The notes beneath the pieces are model-generated. The model ran no database searches and was not told where the DNA came from. It saw only the letters and a program-made list of their open reading frames with translations. A stretch of DNA of 64,000 bases from contig JBCCUL010000017.1 in NCBI GenBank assembly GCA_039197065.1, positions 1 to 64,000 of the forward strand, read 5' to 3'. A program made the position numbers and the translations under genes. Below, piece after piece: positions 34,719 through 43,559 of the stretch. The DNA comes from JANQPX01 sp039197065. Its GTDB lineage: Bacteria; Pseudomonadota; Alphaproteobacteria; Geminicoccales; Geminicoccaceae. How positions within the stretch are numbered: position 1 is the stretch's first letter; the number at the start of each line of letters is the position of its first letter.

Positions 34719-37001
34719 TTATGCCGGCGTCACGAAGCTGTCGATGACTTTCTTGTTGCCGGCTTTGTCGAACGCGATTTCCAGCTTGTTGCCGTCAACG
34801 GTCAGCACGCGTCCATAGCCGAATTTGTCATGGAAGACCCGCTGGCCAACGTCGACGTCTTTCTTGCTCTTGGGTAATTCGCTGCCGAGCAGCCGCGCAT
34901 GCCCCTCGATGACGGGCGGTCGCCCCGCTGCGCGCATGCGGTTGAAGCCTGGACCTCGGCCGCTCTTGGAGACGCTGTGCAGATCGTCGAACCAGCCGCT
35001 CGCGGCAGGCTCATGCAGTGTCTGGCGCTGCAGGAAGTCGGTGTGCTCGGCCGGCAGCTCCTCGATGAAGCGGGACGGCACGCTCGCCGCCCATTGATTG
35101 TAGATCCGCCGATTGGCCGCATAGGAGATGGTGAGGCAACGACGCGCGCGCGTGATGCCGACATAGGCGAGCCTGCGCTCTTCCTCCAGCGCCTTGGTGC
35201 CGCCGCCATCGATCGCCCGCTGGTTCGGAAACACCCCCTCTTCCCAGCCCGGCAGAAAAACCCGGCTGAATTCGAGGCCCTTGGCGGCGTGCAGCGTCAT
35301 GATGGTCGCCATATCCGAGGTGGGGTCCTGGGCATTGTCCATCACCAGACCGACATGCTCCAAAAAGCCGGCGAGCGTTTCAAATTCGTCCTGCGCCTGC
35401 ACCAGCTCCTTCAAATTCTCGAGGCGGCCCGGCGCTTCCGGCGTCTTGTCGTTCTGCCACATCTGCACATAACCGGACTCCTCCAGCACCGTCTCGGTCA
35501 GCAGCCGCGGCGGGGCCTCCCTGGCCATATCGCGCCAGCGCGAAAAGTCGTCGAGCAGCTGGGTGACGGTGGTGCGCACCTTCGGCTTCAGCTCGTCCGT
35601 GCCGATCAGCATCGCAAGCGCGCCGTAAAGGCTGGTATCAGCATCACGGGCCGTCCGCTGAAAGAGCTGGACCGTGGCGTTGCCGAGGCCGCGCTTCGGC
35701 AGATTGATGATGCGCTCCAGCGCAAGATCGTCGTCGGGCTGCGCGATCACCCGGAGATAGGCGATCGCATCCCGGATCTCCTGACGCTCATAGAAACGCG
35801 GCCCGCCGATCACCCGGTAGGGCAGACCAAGGCTGATGAAGCGTTCCTCGAAGGACCGGGTCTGGAAGCCGGCGCGCACCAGAACAGCGACATCCGCAAG
35901 CCTGCCCTTTTGCCCCTGGCCGTCGTCCCGCTGATAGGCCTCGATCTCCTCGCCGACGAAGCGCGCTTCCTCCTGGTCGTCCCAAAGGCTCGCGATCTGC
36001 ACCTTTTCGCCGGGCTCGTCTTCGGTCCAGAGCGTCTTGCCGAGGCGGTCGCGATTATTGGCGATCACACCGGCCGCGGCACCCAGGATATGGGCCGTGG
36101 AGCGATAATTCCGCTCCAGCCGGACCACGCCGGCGCCTGGAAAATCCTTCTCGAAGCGCAGGATGTTGCCGACCTCGGCGCCGCGCCAGCTGTAGATGGA
36201 CTGATCGTCGTCGCCGACGCAGGTGATGTTCTTGTGCCCCTGGGCAAGCAGCCTGAGCCAGAGATATTGCGCGATATTGGTATCCTGATACTCGTCCACC
36301 AGGATCGCCTTGAAGCGGCTCTGATAGTCTTTGAGGATATCGGGCTCTTCTGCGAACAGCGTCAGGCAGTGCAACAGAAGATCGCCGAAATCGCAGGCGT
36401 TCAGGGTCAACAGGCGTTCCTGATAAGCAGCATAGAGCTCGCGCGTCCGCCCAAGGGCAAAGTCGCCGATATCAGCATCGGACACCTTGTCCGGCGTTTC
36501 GCCGCGATCCTTGAAGCGACCGATCAAGCCCGCCAGCACCTTCGGCGTCCAGCGCTTGGCATCCAGATCGGCCGCTTCGATCACCTGCTTCATCAAGCGG
36601 AGCTGATCGTCGACATCGAGGATGGTGAAGTTGCTTTTGAGCCCGATGAGTTCCGCATGCCGCCTGAGCAACCGCGCGCCCAGGGCATGGAAGGTGCCGA
36701 GCCAGAACCCTTCGACGCTGGCGCCGAGCAGTCCGCCAACCCGCTCCACCATCTCTCGCGCGGCTTTGTTGGTGAACGTGACGGCCAGAACCTCGAACGG
36801 CCTGACCCGGCGGGTCACCAGCATATGGGCGAGCCTGGTGGTCAGCACCCGCGTTTTGCCGGTACCGGCGCCGGCCAGCACCAGAAGCGGACCGTCTTCG
36901 GCCAGCACGGCCGTCTGCTGCTCGTCATTCAGCCCATGGAGATAAGGCGGCAAAGCCGGTGCGCCGCCCGCATCGGCCGGCAAAGGCTCGGCGTGAACCA
37001 T
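34719..37001 (-). CDS. UvrD/PcrA-type ATP-dependent DNA helicase
   Basis: Superfamily 1A 3'-5' DNA helicase of 760 residues acting in nucleotide-excision and mismatch repair and in clearing stalled forks. Visible motifs: LNDEQQTAVL (Q motif), LVLAGAGTGKTRVLTTR (Walker A), ILVDEYQDTN (motif II), CVGDDDQSIYSWRGAE (motif III) and TLHAAKGLEF (motif V). The start is the ATG at 37001 with AGGGAG just upstream; the open frame extends 159 codons further but that part has no homology-like features and overlaps the spacer of the divergent gene. A short Tudor-like C-terminus (FGYGRVLTVDGNKLEIAF) is as in PcrA. Confidence 0.95.
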   Translation of the reverse strand: MVHAEPLPADAGGAPALPPYLHGLNDEQQTAVLAEDGPLLVLAGAGTGKTRVLTTRLAHMLVTRRVRPFEVLAVTFTNKAAREMVERVGGLLGASVEGFWLGTFHALGARLLRRHAELIGLKSNFTILDVDDQLRLMKQVIEAADLDAKRWTPKVLAGLIGRFKDRGETPDKVSDADIGDFALGRTRELYAAYQERLLTLNACDFGDLLLHCLTLFAEEPDILKDYQSRFKAILVDEYQDTNIAQYLWLRLLAQGHKNITCVGDDDQSIYSWRGAEVGNILRFEKDFPGAGVVRLERNYRSTAHILGAAAGVIANNRDRLGKTLWTEDEPGEKVQIASLWDDQEEARFVGEEIEAYQRDDGQGQKGRLADVAVLVRAGFQTRSFEERFISLGLPYRVIGGPRFYERQEIRDAIAYLRVIAQPDDDLALERIINLPKRGLGNATVQLFQRTARDADTSLYGALAMLIGTDELKPKVRTTVTQLLDDFSRWRDMAREAPPRLLTETVLEESGYVQMWQNDKTPEAPGRLENLKELVQAQDEFETLAGFLEHVGLVMDNAQDPTSDMATIMTLHAAKGLEFSRVFLPGWEEGVFPNQRAIDGGGTKALEEERRLAYVGITRARRCLTISYAANRRIYNQWAASVPSRFIEELPAEHTDFLQRQTLHEPAASGWFDDLHSVSKSGRGPGFNRMRAAGRPPVIEGHARLLGSELPKSKKDVDVGQRVFHDKFGYGRVLTVDGNKLEIAFDKAGNKKVIDSFVTPA

Positions 37002-37217
37002 GATGCTCCCTCTCGTCGGTCGCCCTGGCACACCAGGATCGAACGCCGCTAACATGCGCGAAGGGCGTGCCGACGTCGAGTCCAGACGCCAGCAAGGAAG
37101 TGCTGCAGCTTCTGTCGAGCCGCCCAGCACCTGCTTGGCCAGGATTTGCCGGGTTGCGGCGAAAGACCTAGGATTTCGCACCGATCCGCCCCGCGTCTGC
37201 GATAACAGGAGAGGTTC

Positions 37218-38066
37218 ATGGATCTGACCGTGTTTGTGGCCGTCATCACGGCTGCCGCCTTGCACGCTTCGTGGAACGCCCTGGCTAAGCGAGGCGACGA
37301 CAAGCACCTCAGCATGGCCGCCGTCGTCCTGGGCCATGCTCCCCTCGCTATCCTGGTTCTTCCTTTCGTCCCCTTGCCGGATGCCGAAAGTCTGCCCTTT
37401 CTCCTCGCAGGCATCGGACTGCATTTCGGCTATCAGCTTTTTCTGCTGCAATCCTACCGGATCGGCGACCTCACCCATGTCTATCCCATCGCTCGCGGGG
37501 CAGCGCCACTGCTCGTCGCCCTGATCTCGGTTCTCTTCTTAGGCGTCGAACTGGCGCGCAGCGAAATCATCGCGGTCCTGATCATCGGCGCCGGGATCAT
37601 AAGCCTCGGCCTAGTCCGGCAGCATGGCGGGATGCGCAACCTGCCGGCCGGAGGGCTGGCGCTCGTCACCGGCTGTTTCATCGCAGGCTATTCCATCATC
37701 GACGGCATGGGAGCACGCATCGCAGGCACCGCGCTTGGCTTCTACTGCTGGCTCACACTGGGCAATGCCCTGCTTTTTGCCGTCTATCTCCAGATCGTGA
37801 GACCAGGCATCGTCAAGACCATCCCCTCAAAAGCGACCTGGACCTTCGTCTTCGGCGGCAGCGCCTCATTTCTCGCTTATGCACTGGTGATCTGGTCGTT
37901 CACCCAGGCGCCAATCGCCCTGGTGACGGCGCTGAGGGAGACGAGCATCGTTTTTGCTCTGGCGATTGGCGTCCTGTTTCTCAAGGAGAAGCTCGATGTC
38001 GCCAAGCTGATTTCGACCTTCATCACGTTGATCGGTGCCGGCTTGCTGCGCTTTTCCAAGTCCTGA
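37218..38066 (+). CDS. DMT-superfamily (EamA) transporter
   Basis: Inner-membrane permease of 282 residues with about ten hydrophobic helices in two repeated halves, as in drug/metabolite exporters. The conserved ASWNALAKRG of helix 1 and YPIARGAAPLLVAL of helix 4 fit EamA proteins. AACAGGAGAGG precedes the ATG. It is divergent from the helicase gene. Substrate unknown; members export amino acids or other metabolites. Confidence 0.9.
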   Translation: MDLTVFVAVITAAALHASWNALAKRGDDKHLSMAAVVLGHAPLAILVLPFVPLPDAESLPFLLAGIGLHFGYQLFLLQSYRIGDLTHVYPIARGAAPLLVALISVLFLGVELARSEIIAVLIIGAGIISLGLVRQHGGMRNLPAGGLALVTGCFIAGYSIIDGMGARIAGTALGFYCWLTLGNALLFAVYLQIVRPGIVKTIPSKATWTFVFGGSASFLAYALVIWSFTQAPIALVTALRETSIVFALAIGVLFLKEKLDVAKLISTFITLIGAGLLRFSKS

Positions 38067-38181
38067 CGGCAAGCAGAAGGATTTCGCGACGGCAGCATCG
38101 GCAGGACAGCCTCCAACGCGCGATGCCATAGGGAAGAACCAAAAGCGAAGCCACGCGAGCAGGCTGCAAGGACGCTGCAAA

Positions 38182-38195
38182 ACGTCACTTGACGT
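38182..38195. promoter_or_regulatory. Perfect palindrome ACGTCA-CT-TGACGT
   Basis: It lies in the 245-bp spacer before the Lon-like gene, about 115 bases from its ATG. The two half sites look like a dimeric regulator's operator. No regulator can be named from the sequence. Confidence 0.35.
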
Positions 38196-38311
38196 GATCC
38201 ATCCGGAAGATGCGGATCATCAGCCTGGATCTCGCCCGTTTTTGATGGCCGTAACGCTTATCTGTTGTGCTAACAACGCCCTAACGAATTTTACAGCCGA
38301 GGCTCGCTCTG

Positions 38312-40804
38312 ATGACTTCTGAAAACACGACGACTCCCCCGCCTGCATTATCTCCCGAGAAGCTGCGTCCTGCCTGCAATCCTGCGAAATTCGGTTTCGA
38401 GACCACAGCGACGCTCGACGATGTCGATGGGTTGATCGGACAGGAGCGTGCTGTCGACGCCATTCGCTTTGCCACCGAGATTCAGCGGAAAGGCTTCAAC
38501 CTGTTCGTGCTCGGCTCGTCCGGTCTCGGCAAGCACACGGCGGTCAGCAGGCATCTGGAAGACAAAGCGAAGAGCCAGCAGAGTCCGTCGGACTGGATCT
38601 ATGTGAACAATTTCGAGGTTGCTCATAAGCCTGTCGCGATCGAGCTGCCGCCGGGGCGCGGCGCCGTTCTGCAAAAGGGCATGGCGGCGGCCATCGATCG
38701 GCTGAAGGGCGCTATTCCGGCCCTCTTCGAGAGCGACGACTACCGCAATCGCCGCCGCGCCATCGATGAAGGCATGCAGGGCTCCCACCAGGCGGCGATC
38801 GAGGCGCTGAGCGAGAAAGCGAAAGCTCAGGGTGTCGCGCTCGTTCAAAGCCAGCAAGGTCTCGGCATGGCGCCGTTCAAAGACGGCGAGGTGATGCAGC
38901 CGGATGCCTTCAACGCCCTTCCCGACGAGGAGAAGAAGCGGATACAGGAGACGATCGGCGAGCTGCAGAAAGAGCTTGCCGTCATCATGGAGAACTTGCC
39001 GCGCCTGAACCAGGAACGGCGGGACAGGATTCGTGACTACAACAAGGAACTCGCCGCGGTCGCCGTCAGTCAGGCCTTACGCGACGTCAAGCAGGCGTTT
39101 TGGGAAGCCGAGCCGGTCCTTGCTTATCTGGAGGCGGTGCGTAAGGATCTGATCGAGCATATCGAGATGTTCGTGCCGTCCGGTGCGCCGGAGGCGCAAG
39201 CGGCGCCTGGCGCACCGCAACCTCCCGTCCAGCCCGAGGATGACAGCCGTTTTCGGCGCTATCAGGTCAATATCCTCGCAGGCGGCGAAACGGAGGCGTC
39301 GGAAGGTGACGGGACCCAAGCCGAGCCTCCCAGCGCTGCTGGGGCGCCGGTGATTTATGAGGATTATCCGACACTTGGTAATCTGGTGGGGCGCATCGAG
39401 CATCGCTCGCAGATGGGTGCTCTGATGACCGACTTTACGCTGATCAAGCCAGGTGCGCTGCATCGGGCGAATGGCGGTTATCTCTTGCTCGAAGCGCGCA
39501 AATTGATGACGGAACCGTACGCCTGGGACGCACTCAAGCGTGCGCTTAGGGGCGGATGCGTCAAAATCGAGGCGCCAGGCGCCGCCGCCAGTCCGATGAC
39601 GACCACCACGCTCGAGCCCTCGCCCATTCCGCTGGATATCAAGGTCGTTCTGTTCGGCGATCGCGGTCTCTACTACCAGCTTGCGGCCCTCGATCCGGAT
39701 TTCTCGGATCTCTTCAAAGTGGCCGCCGACTTCGAAGAGGTGCTGGAGCGTGAAGACGATGCCGACCTCCTTTATGCCCGCCTTCTGGGCTCGGTCGCGA
39801 GACGGGAAGACATCCGGCCGCTCGATCCCTCCGCCGTGGCGCGCGTGATCGACCACAGTGCACGTCTGTCCGGGGCTTCGGACAAGCTGTCGGTCAGGAT
39901 GAGCCCGGTGGTCGACCTGATCCGCGAGGCGGATTTCTGGGCGGGCGAGGCCGGCAATGAGGTGCTGTCCGCCGATCATATTCAGAAGGCTTTGGACGAG
40001 CAGGACCGGCGTCTGTCCAGGATTCGCGAGCGCTCCTACGAGACGATCACCGAAGAGACCATCCTGATCGATACGTCGGGCGCCAAGGTCGGCCAGATCA
40101 ACGGGCTCAGCGTGCTCCAGGTCGGCGGCTTCAGCTTCGGCAAGCCGACCCGGATCACGGCGCGCGTCGGCATGGGCAGCGGCAAGGTGCTGGATATCGA
40201 ACGCGAGGTCGAGCTTGGCGGACCGTTGCATACCAAGGGCGTGCTGATCCTTTCCGGCTTTCTGGCGGCGCGTTTCGCTCAAGCTATGCCGATGTCGCTC
40301 GCGGCAACCCTGGTCTTCGAGCAGTCTTATGGCGGTGTCGATGGTGACAGCGCATCCTCGACCGAGCTCTACGCTCTCCTTTCAGCGCTGGCCGACGTGC
40401 CGATCAAGCAGGGGCTCGCGGTCACCGGCTCGGTCAATCAATATGGCGAGGTGCAGGCGATCGGCGGGGTCAATGAGAAGATCGAGGGCTTTTTCGAGAT
40501 CTGCAAGCAACGCGGGCTCACCGGTGATCAAGGCGTGCTGATCCCCCCCGCCAATGTCAGAAACCTGATGCTGAAGCCCGAGGTCGCGGAGGCCGCACGC
40601 AACGGGCAGTTCAGGGTCTTTTCGGTCGAGACCATCGACCAGGGCATCGAGATCCTGACCGGGCTGCCGGCGGGCAAGCGCGGTGACGATGGGCGGTATC
40701 CGGAGGGGAGTATCAACGCCCTTGTGGCAGAGCGGGTCCGTGGCTTTGCTGAGGCGCGCCGTGATTTTCACCGCGGCTTTGCCTCCGAGACACCCCTATC
40801 TTGA
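38312..40804 (+). CDS. Lon-like AAA+ ATP-dependent protease
   Basis: An 830-residue protein of the LonB-like (COG1067) group: a Walker A variant GSSGLGKHT near residue 70, a long helical insertion (about 130-290), then the second half of the AAA module and a C-terminal S16 protease domain. The catalytic dyad is intact: Ser680 in VDGDSASS and Lys723 in GGVNEKIEG, 43 residues apart as in E. coli Lon. No Lon N-domain and no membrane helices are seen. It probably degrades selected cytoplasmic proteins. Note that canonical lon is not next to clpX in this genome segment, but this protein is not its ortholog. Confidence 0.9.
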   Translation: MTSENTTTPPPALSPEKLRPACNPAKFGFETTATLDDVDGLIGQERAVDAIRFATEIQRKGFNLFVLGSSGLGKHTAVSRHLEDKAKSQQSPSDWIYVNNFEVAHKPVAIELPPGRGAVLQKGMAAAIDRLKGAIPALFESDDYRNRRRAIDEGMQGSHQAAIEALSEKAKAQGVALVQSQQGLGMAPFKDGEVMQPDAFNALPDEEKKRIQETIGELQKELAVIMENLPRLNQERRDRIRDYNKELAAVAVSQALRDVKQAFWEAEPVLAYLEAVRKDLIEHIEMFVPSGAPEAQAAPGAPQPPVQPEDDSRFRRYQVNILAGGETEASEGDGTQAEPPSAAGAPVIYEDYPTLGNLVGRIEHRSQMGALMTDFTLIKPGALHRANGGYLLLEARKLMTEPYAWDALKRALRGGCVKIEAPGAAASPMTTTTLEPSPIPLDIKVVLFGDRGLYYQLAALDPDFSDLFKVAADFEEVLEREDDADLLYARLLGSVARREDIRPLDPSAVARVIDHSARLSGASDKLSVRMSPVVDLIREADFWAGEAGNEVLSADHIQKALDEQDRRLSRIRERSYETITEETILIDTSGAKVGQINGLSVLQVGGFSFGKPTRITARVGMGSGKVLDIEREVELGGPLHTKGVLILSGFLAARFAQAMPMSLAATLVFEQSYGGVDGDSASSTELYALLSALADVPIKQGLAVTGSVNQYGEVQAIGGVNEKIEGFFEICKQRGLTGDQGVLIPPANVRNLMLKPEVAEAARNGQFRVFSVETIDQGIEILTGLPAGKRGDDGRYPEGSINALVAERVRGFAEARRDFHRGFASETPLS

Positions 40805-40817
40805 TGGGTGCTGCCCG

Positions 40818-40924
40818 CTAGAGCTTTTTGCGATCAAGTGGAATCATTTGATCGATCAGAAAATGCGGCAAAACAAAGAGATAGAGCATTTGTTTCGATC
40901 GCCTGCGATCGGGAAATGCTCTAG
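40818..40924. repeat. 107-bp palindromic repeat element with CTAGAGC ends
   Basis: Both ends read CTAGAGC-WTTTYSC-GATC inward. The interior holds further nested inverted repeats (GATCAAGTG/GAATCATTTGATC; CGATCGC/GCGATCG). Elements of this look, with CTAGAGC ends, are common between genes in Rhizobiales and related groups. The right end supplies the TAG stop of the minus-strand cytochrome c gene. Confidence 0.7.
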
Positions 40925-41394
40925 CTGTCTTTGTTATCCGCCGTCGTTTGCCAGTTGTGCTTCATGAAGGCGATGATCGACCAGATTTCCTCTTCGACGA
41001 GGCGATCGTTGAAACCGGGCATGCGCGAGTCAGGCTTGTCCAGAACCTCTTCCGGCCCCTCGTCGATCACTCTGAACAGGACATCATCGGAAAGACGTGA
41101 CGTGCTGCCGCTCTTGTCATGGGCGGGCGCCACGTCGCCCAGACGCTCGGCGACCTCTTGGACATCCTCATCGGAAAGTCCGACGGCTTCCTTGGCCCAG
41201 CCGAGTTCACCGCTGAGGTCCTCACCATGGCACCGGGCACAATTCCAACTGTAGAGAGCGGACCCTATCGCGACCTGATCGGCATCCGCGGGATCGCCGG
41301 GCGGATGTTCGCGCGCCATCAGTGTCCAGGCTACGCCGCCCGCCGTGACGATGCCGATCAAGGGAATAGCAAACAGCAAAGAACGCCTACTCAT
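40921..41394 (-). CDS. Monoheme c-type cytochrome
   Basis: Periplasmic electron carrier of 157 residues. An N-terminal hydrophobic anchor or signal (LLFAIPLIGIVTAGGVAWTLM) is followed by a heme-binding CARCHG near residue 52 and the methionine ligand in SRMPGFNDRL near 124. The pattern and size fit class I cytochrome c. GGGAGGA lies eight bases before ATG. It stands alone. The stop codon is inside the adjacent repeat element. Partner oxidase or dehydrogenase unknown. Confidence 0.9.
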   Translation of the reverse strand: MSRRSLLFAIPLIGIVTAGGVAWTLMAREHPPGDPADADQVAIGSALYSWNCARCHGEDLSGELGWAKEAVGLSDEDVQEVAERLGDVAPAHDKSGSTSRLSDDVLFRVIDEGPEEVLDKPDSRMPGFNDRLVEEEIWSIIAFMKHNWQTTADNKDS

Positions 41395-41583
41395 GCGATG
41401 CTTCCTCCCAAGCTGCCGGTCCGGCCCCGGACATGCACCGTCCTAATGCGCATAGGATCATTTGCGACGCGGCAATCTAGGCGCGTCGGGCTCAAGGGGC
41501 AACAAAACAAAGACTGGAGGCGTTCAATCGCGGCCTCTGTTCGCTTTTCGATTGCATGTGTTTAAGGCATCGCGAATGACACC

Positions 41584-42450
41584 CTAGCCCTTCACCGCTC
41601 CCAGCGTCAGGCCGCGCACAATGTAGCGCTGGGCAATCAGGGCGATCAGCACGGGCGGGATCATCGCGATCATCGCACGCACGGCCATGAACCAGAACTG
41701 GACGCCCCGGCTGTCGACGCCGCCCGCCATGTGGATCGGCACGGTGATGACGTTCTTCGAGGAGAGCGTCAGCGCGAACAGGAACTCGTTCCAGGTGAAG
41801 GCGAAGATGATGAGGCCGCTCGCGGCGATGGAGGGGGCGGCGAGCGGAAGCACGATCTTCAGGAACGTCGTCATGTAGCCCGCACCGTCGACGAAGGCGG
41901 ACTCTTCCAGTTCCATCGGAAGATCCATGAAGGTCTGGCGGAGGATCACCACGACGAAAGGAAGCGTGAAGGTGGCGTTCACCAGGATCAACGCGAGATG
42001 GGTGTCGAGGAGACCGAGCGAGCGCATGACCAGATAGAACGGGATGACCGTCGCCACAGGAGGCAGCACGCGCTGGGAGAGGAACCAGACGGTGATGTCC
42101 CGGTTAGGAATGAGGCGAAAGCGAAACCGCGCCAAGGCATAAGCCGCCGGCGTGCCGATAATGAGCGCCAGCAGCGAGGCGAAGACGGCGATGATCGTGC
42201 TGTTGCCGAGCGCGCGCGCCGCTTCCGGTGTCGAGAGCTGGCTGATCCAGTTGGCAAGCGTCGGCTCGAAGTCGATCCAGGGAATGCCGAAACCGGCGAC
42301 GGTGAAGGTGTCGATGGGATTGCGCAGGCTGGTGGAGAACGCCCAGTAGAGCGGGAAGAGAAAGATCAGCGCGACCACGATGGCGACCAGCGAGGAGAGC
42401 GCTTCGTTGAAGCTGGAGCTTCCGGGTTTACGCGTCCTGACCTTATCCAT
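41584..42450 (-). CDS. ABC sugar-type importer permease (MalG-like)
   Basis: Inner-membrane permease of 288 residues with six hydrophobic helices. The ATPase-contact EAA loop is visible as LEESAFVDGAGYMTTFLKIVL near residue 190. It belongs to the carbohydrate-uptake CUT1 group and pairs with the MalF-like subunit, whose gene it overlaps by eight bases. The stop is followed by no ATPase gene; the next gene, 189 bases on, is an unrelated cytochrome. Substrate probably a sugar or polyol. Confidence 0.92.
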   Translation of the reverse strand: MDKVRTRKPGSSSFNEALSSLVAIVVALIFLFPLYWAFSTSLRNPIDTFTVAGFGIPWIDFEPTLANWISQLSTPEAARALGNSTIIAVFASLLALIIGTPAAYALARFRFRLIPNRDITVWFLSQRVLPPVATVIPFYLVMRSLGLLDTHLALILVNATFTLPFVVVILRQTFMDLPMELEESAFVDGAGYMTTFLKIVLPLAAPSIAASGLIIFAFTWNEFLFALTLSSKNVITVPIHMAGGVDSRGVQFWFMAVRAMIAMIPPVLIALIAQRYIVRGLTLGAVKG

Positions 42451-43390
42451 AGGTCTCTCGCAAGCGGCGGAAGAACAGGGTGACGATGATCATCACTATG
42501 ATGAGCAGCCCATAAGCCATGGCGCTGGCGTAGCCGAGATCGAAAAAGCGAAGGCCGGTTCGGAACGCGAGGAACGAATAGGATTGGGTCGCGATGCCGG
42601 GGCCGCCGCCGGTGAGCGCAAACGGGATGTCGAAGAGCTTGAGCGCTTCGGCAAGGCGCAGCAGCAGCACGATCAGGATCGTTGGCTGCAGGAGCGGCAG
42701 GAGCACCTTGGTGATCATGTCGAAGGTCGATGCGCCATCCAGCCGCGCCGCTTCATAGAGTTCATCCGGCAGCCCCTGGAGCGCCGCCAGGAAGACGAGG
42801 AAGCAAAACGGCGTCCATTGCCAGACATCGACCAGGATGACCGAAAACAAGGCCCAATCGGGATTGGAGAGAAACGGGATGCCGAGGAAGCCGAGCGGGC
42901 CGCCCTCCTCATAAAAGATCGTGAAGAAGAGATAGCCGACCGCGATCGGCGTGGCGAAGATCGGCAAGATCATGATGGCGCGCAGAGCGGGACGGCCGAA
43001 CAGATGTTGATTGAACAAGAGGGCCAGCAGAAAACCGAGCGCCAGCTGTGTTGGCACGGCGACGCCGACGAAGATCGCCGTCACTTTCACCGCGGACCAG
43101 ACCTGCGGGTCGTTGATCAAGCGCTTGAAGTTGAACCAGCCGACGAACTCCGAGGTGGAAACCTGGTTCTTGTGGACGATGTTCCGGGTTCGCGGCTTGC
43201 CGGATTTGCTCAGCACCGGCTCGCCGTTCTCGTCCAGCACCGGCACCTTCTCGCGGGTGATCTCGACCTTCTGCTCGATCTTGTAGAACGCGATATAGAG
43301 CGAATAGCCGAGCGGGAAGACGGTGAAGGCGAGAACCCAGATCACCGCCGGCATCAGAAACAGAAAACGTACCCTACTGGTCCAACGCAT
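42443..43390 (-). CDS. ABC sugar-type importer permease (MalF-like)
   Basis: Inner-membrane permease of 315 residues, first of the two permeases. Six helices are visible. Between helices 1 and 2 is a charged periplasmic insertion (residues about 38-70). The EAA loop reads LYEAARLDGASTFDMITKVLL near residue 225. The ribosome site is poor, with GAGG 16 bases upstream, in keeping with lower output than the receptor gene. It is coupled by overlap to the MalG-like gene. Confidence 0.92.
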   Translation of the reverse strand: MRWTSRVRFLFLMPAVIWVLAFTVFPLGYSLYIAFYKIEQKVEITREKVPVLDENGEPVLSKSGKPRTRNIVHKNQVSTSEFVGWFNFKRLINDPQVWSAVKVTAIFVGVAVPTQLALGFLLALLFNQHLFGRPALRAIMILPIFATPIAVGYLFFTIFYEEGGPLGFLGIPFLSNPDWALFSVILVDVWQWTPFCFLVFLAALQGLPDELYEAARLDGASTFDMITKVLLPLLQPTILIVLLLRLAEALKLFDIPFALTGGGPGIATQSYSFLAFRTGLRFFDLGYASAMAYGLLIIVMIIVTLFFRRLRETYG

Positions 43391-43517
43391 TTTTTTGGAC
43401 TTGGAACCTCGCTAGGGCATCGATCCAAACAAAGCGATCAGCGACGTCTGGAAAGATAGATGCAAAACCAAAGACCTTGTGCAGCGGCTCCTTCGTCTCT
43501 TGACTACGCCGCCGCAT

Positions 43518-43553
43518 GAGGGCCGGAAACGCAATGCGCGCTTCCGGCCCCTC
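43518..43553 (-). terminator. Hairpin between the ABC receptor and permease genes
   Basis: GAGGGGCCGGAA pairs with TTCCGGCCCTC around a ~13-base loop, seven bases after the receptor stop. There is no U-run, so it may protect the upstream mRNA end or slow polymerase and not fully terminate. Confidence 0.6.
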
Positions 43554-43559
43554 ACATCC

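Noticed and set aside
34899..37052. A 717-codon plus-strand frame opposite the helicase
   Set aside because: The helicase motifs on the minus strand are unmistakable; the plus frame has no motifs.
37002..37478. N-terminal extension of the helicase to 37478
   Set aside because: The added 159 residues have no helicase features, overlap the divergent DMT gene, and ATG 37001 has AGGGAG just upstream.
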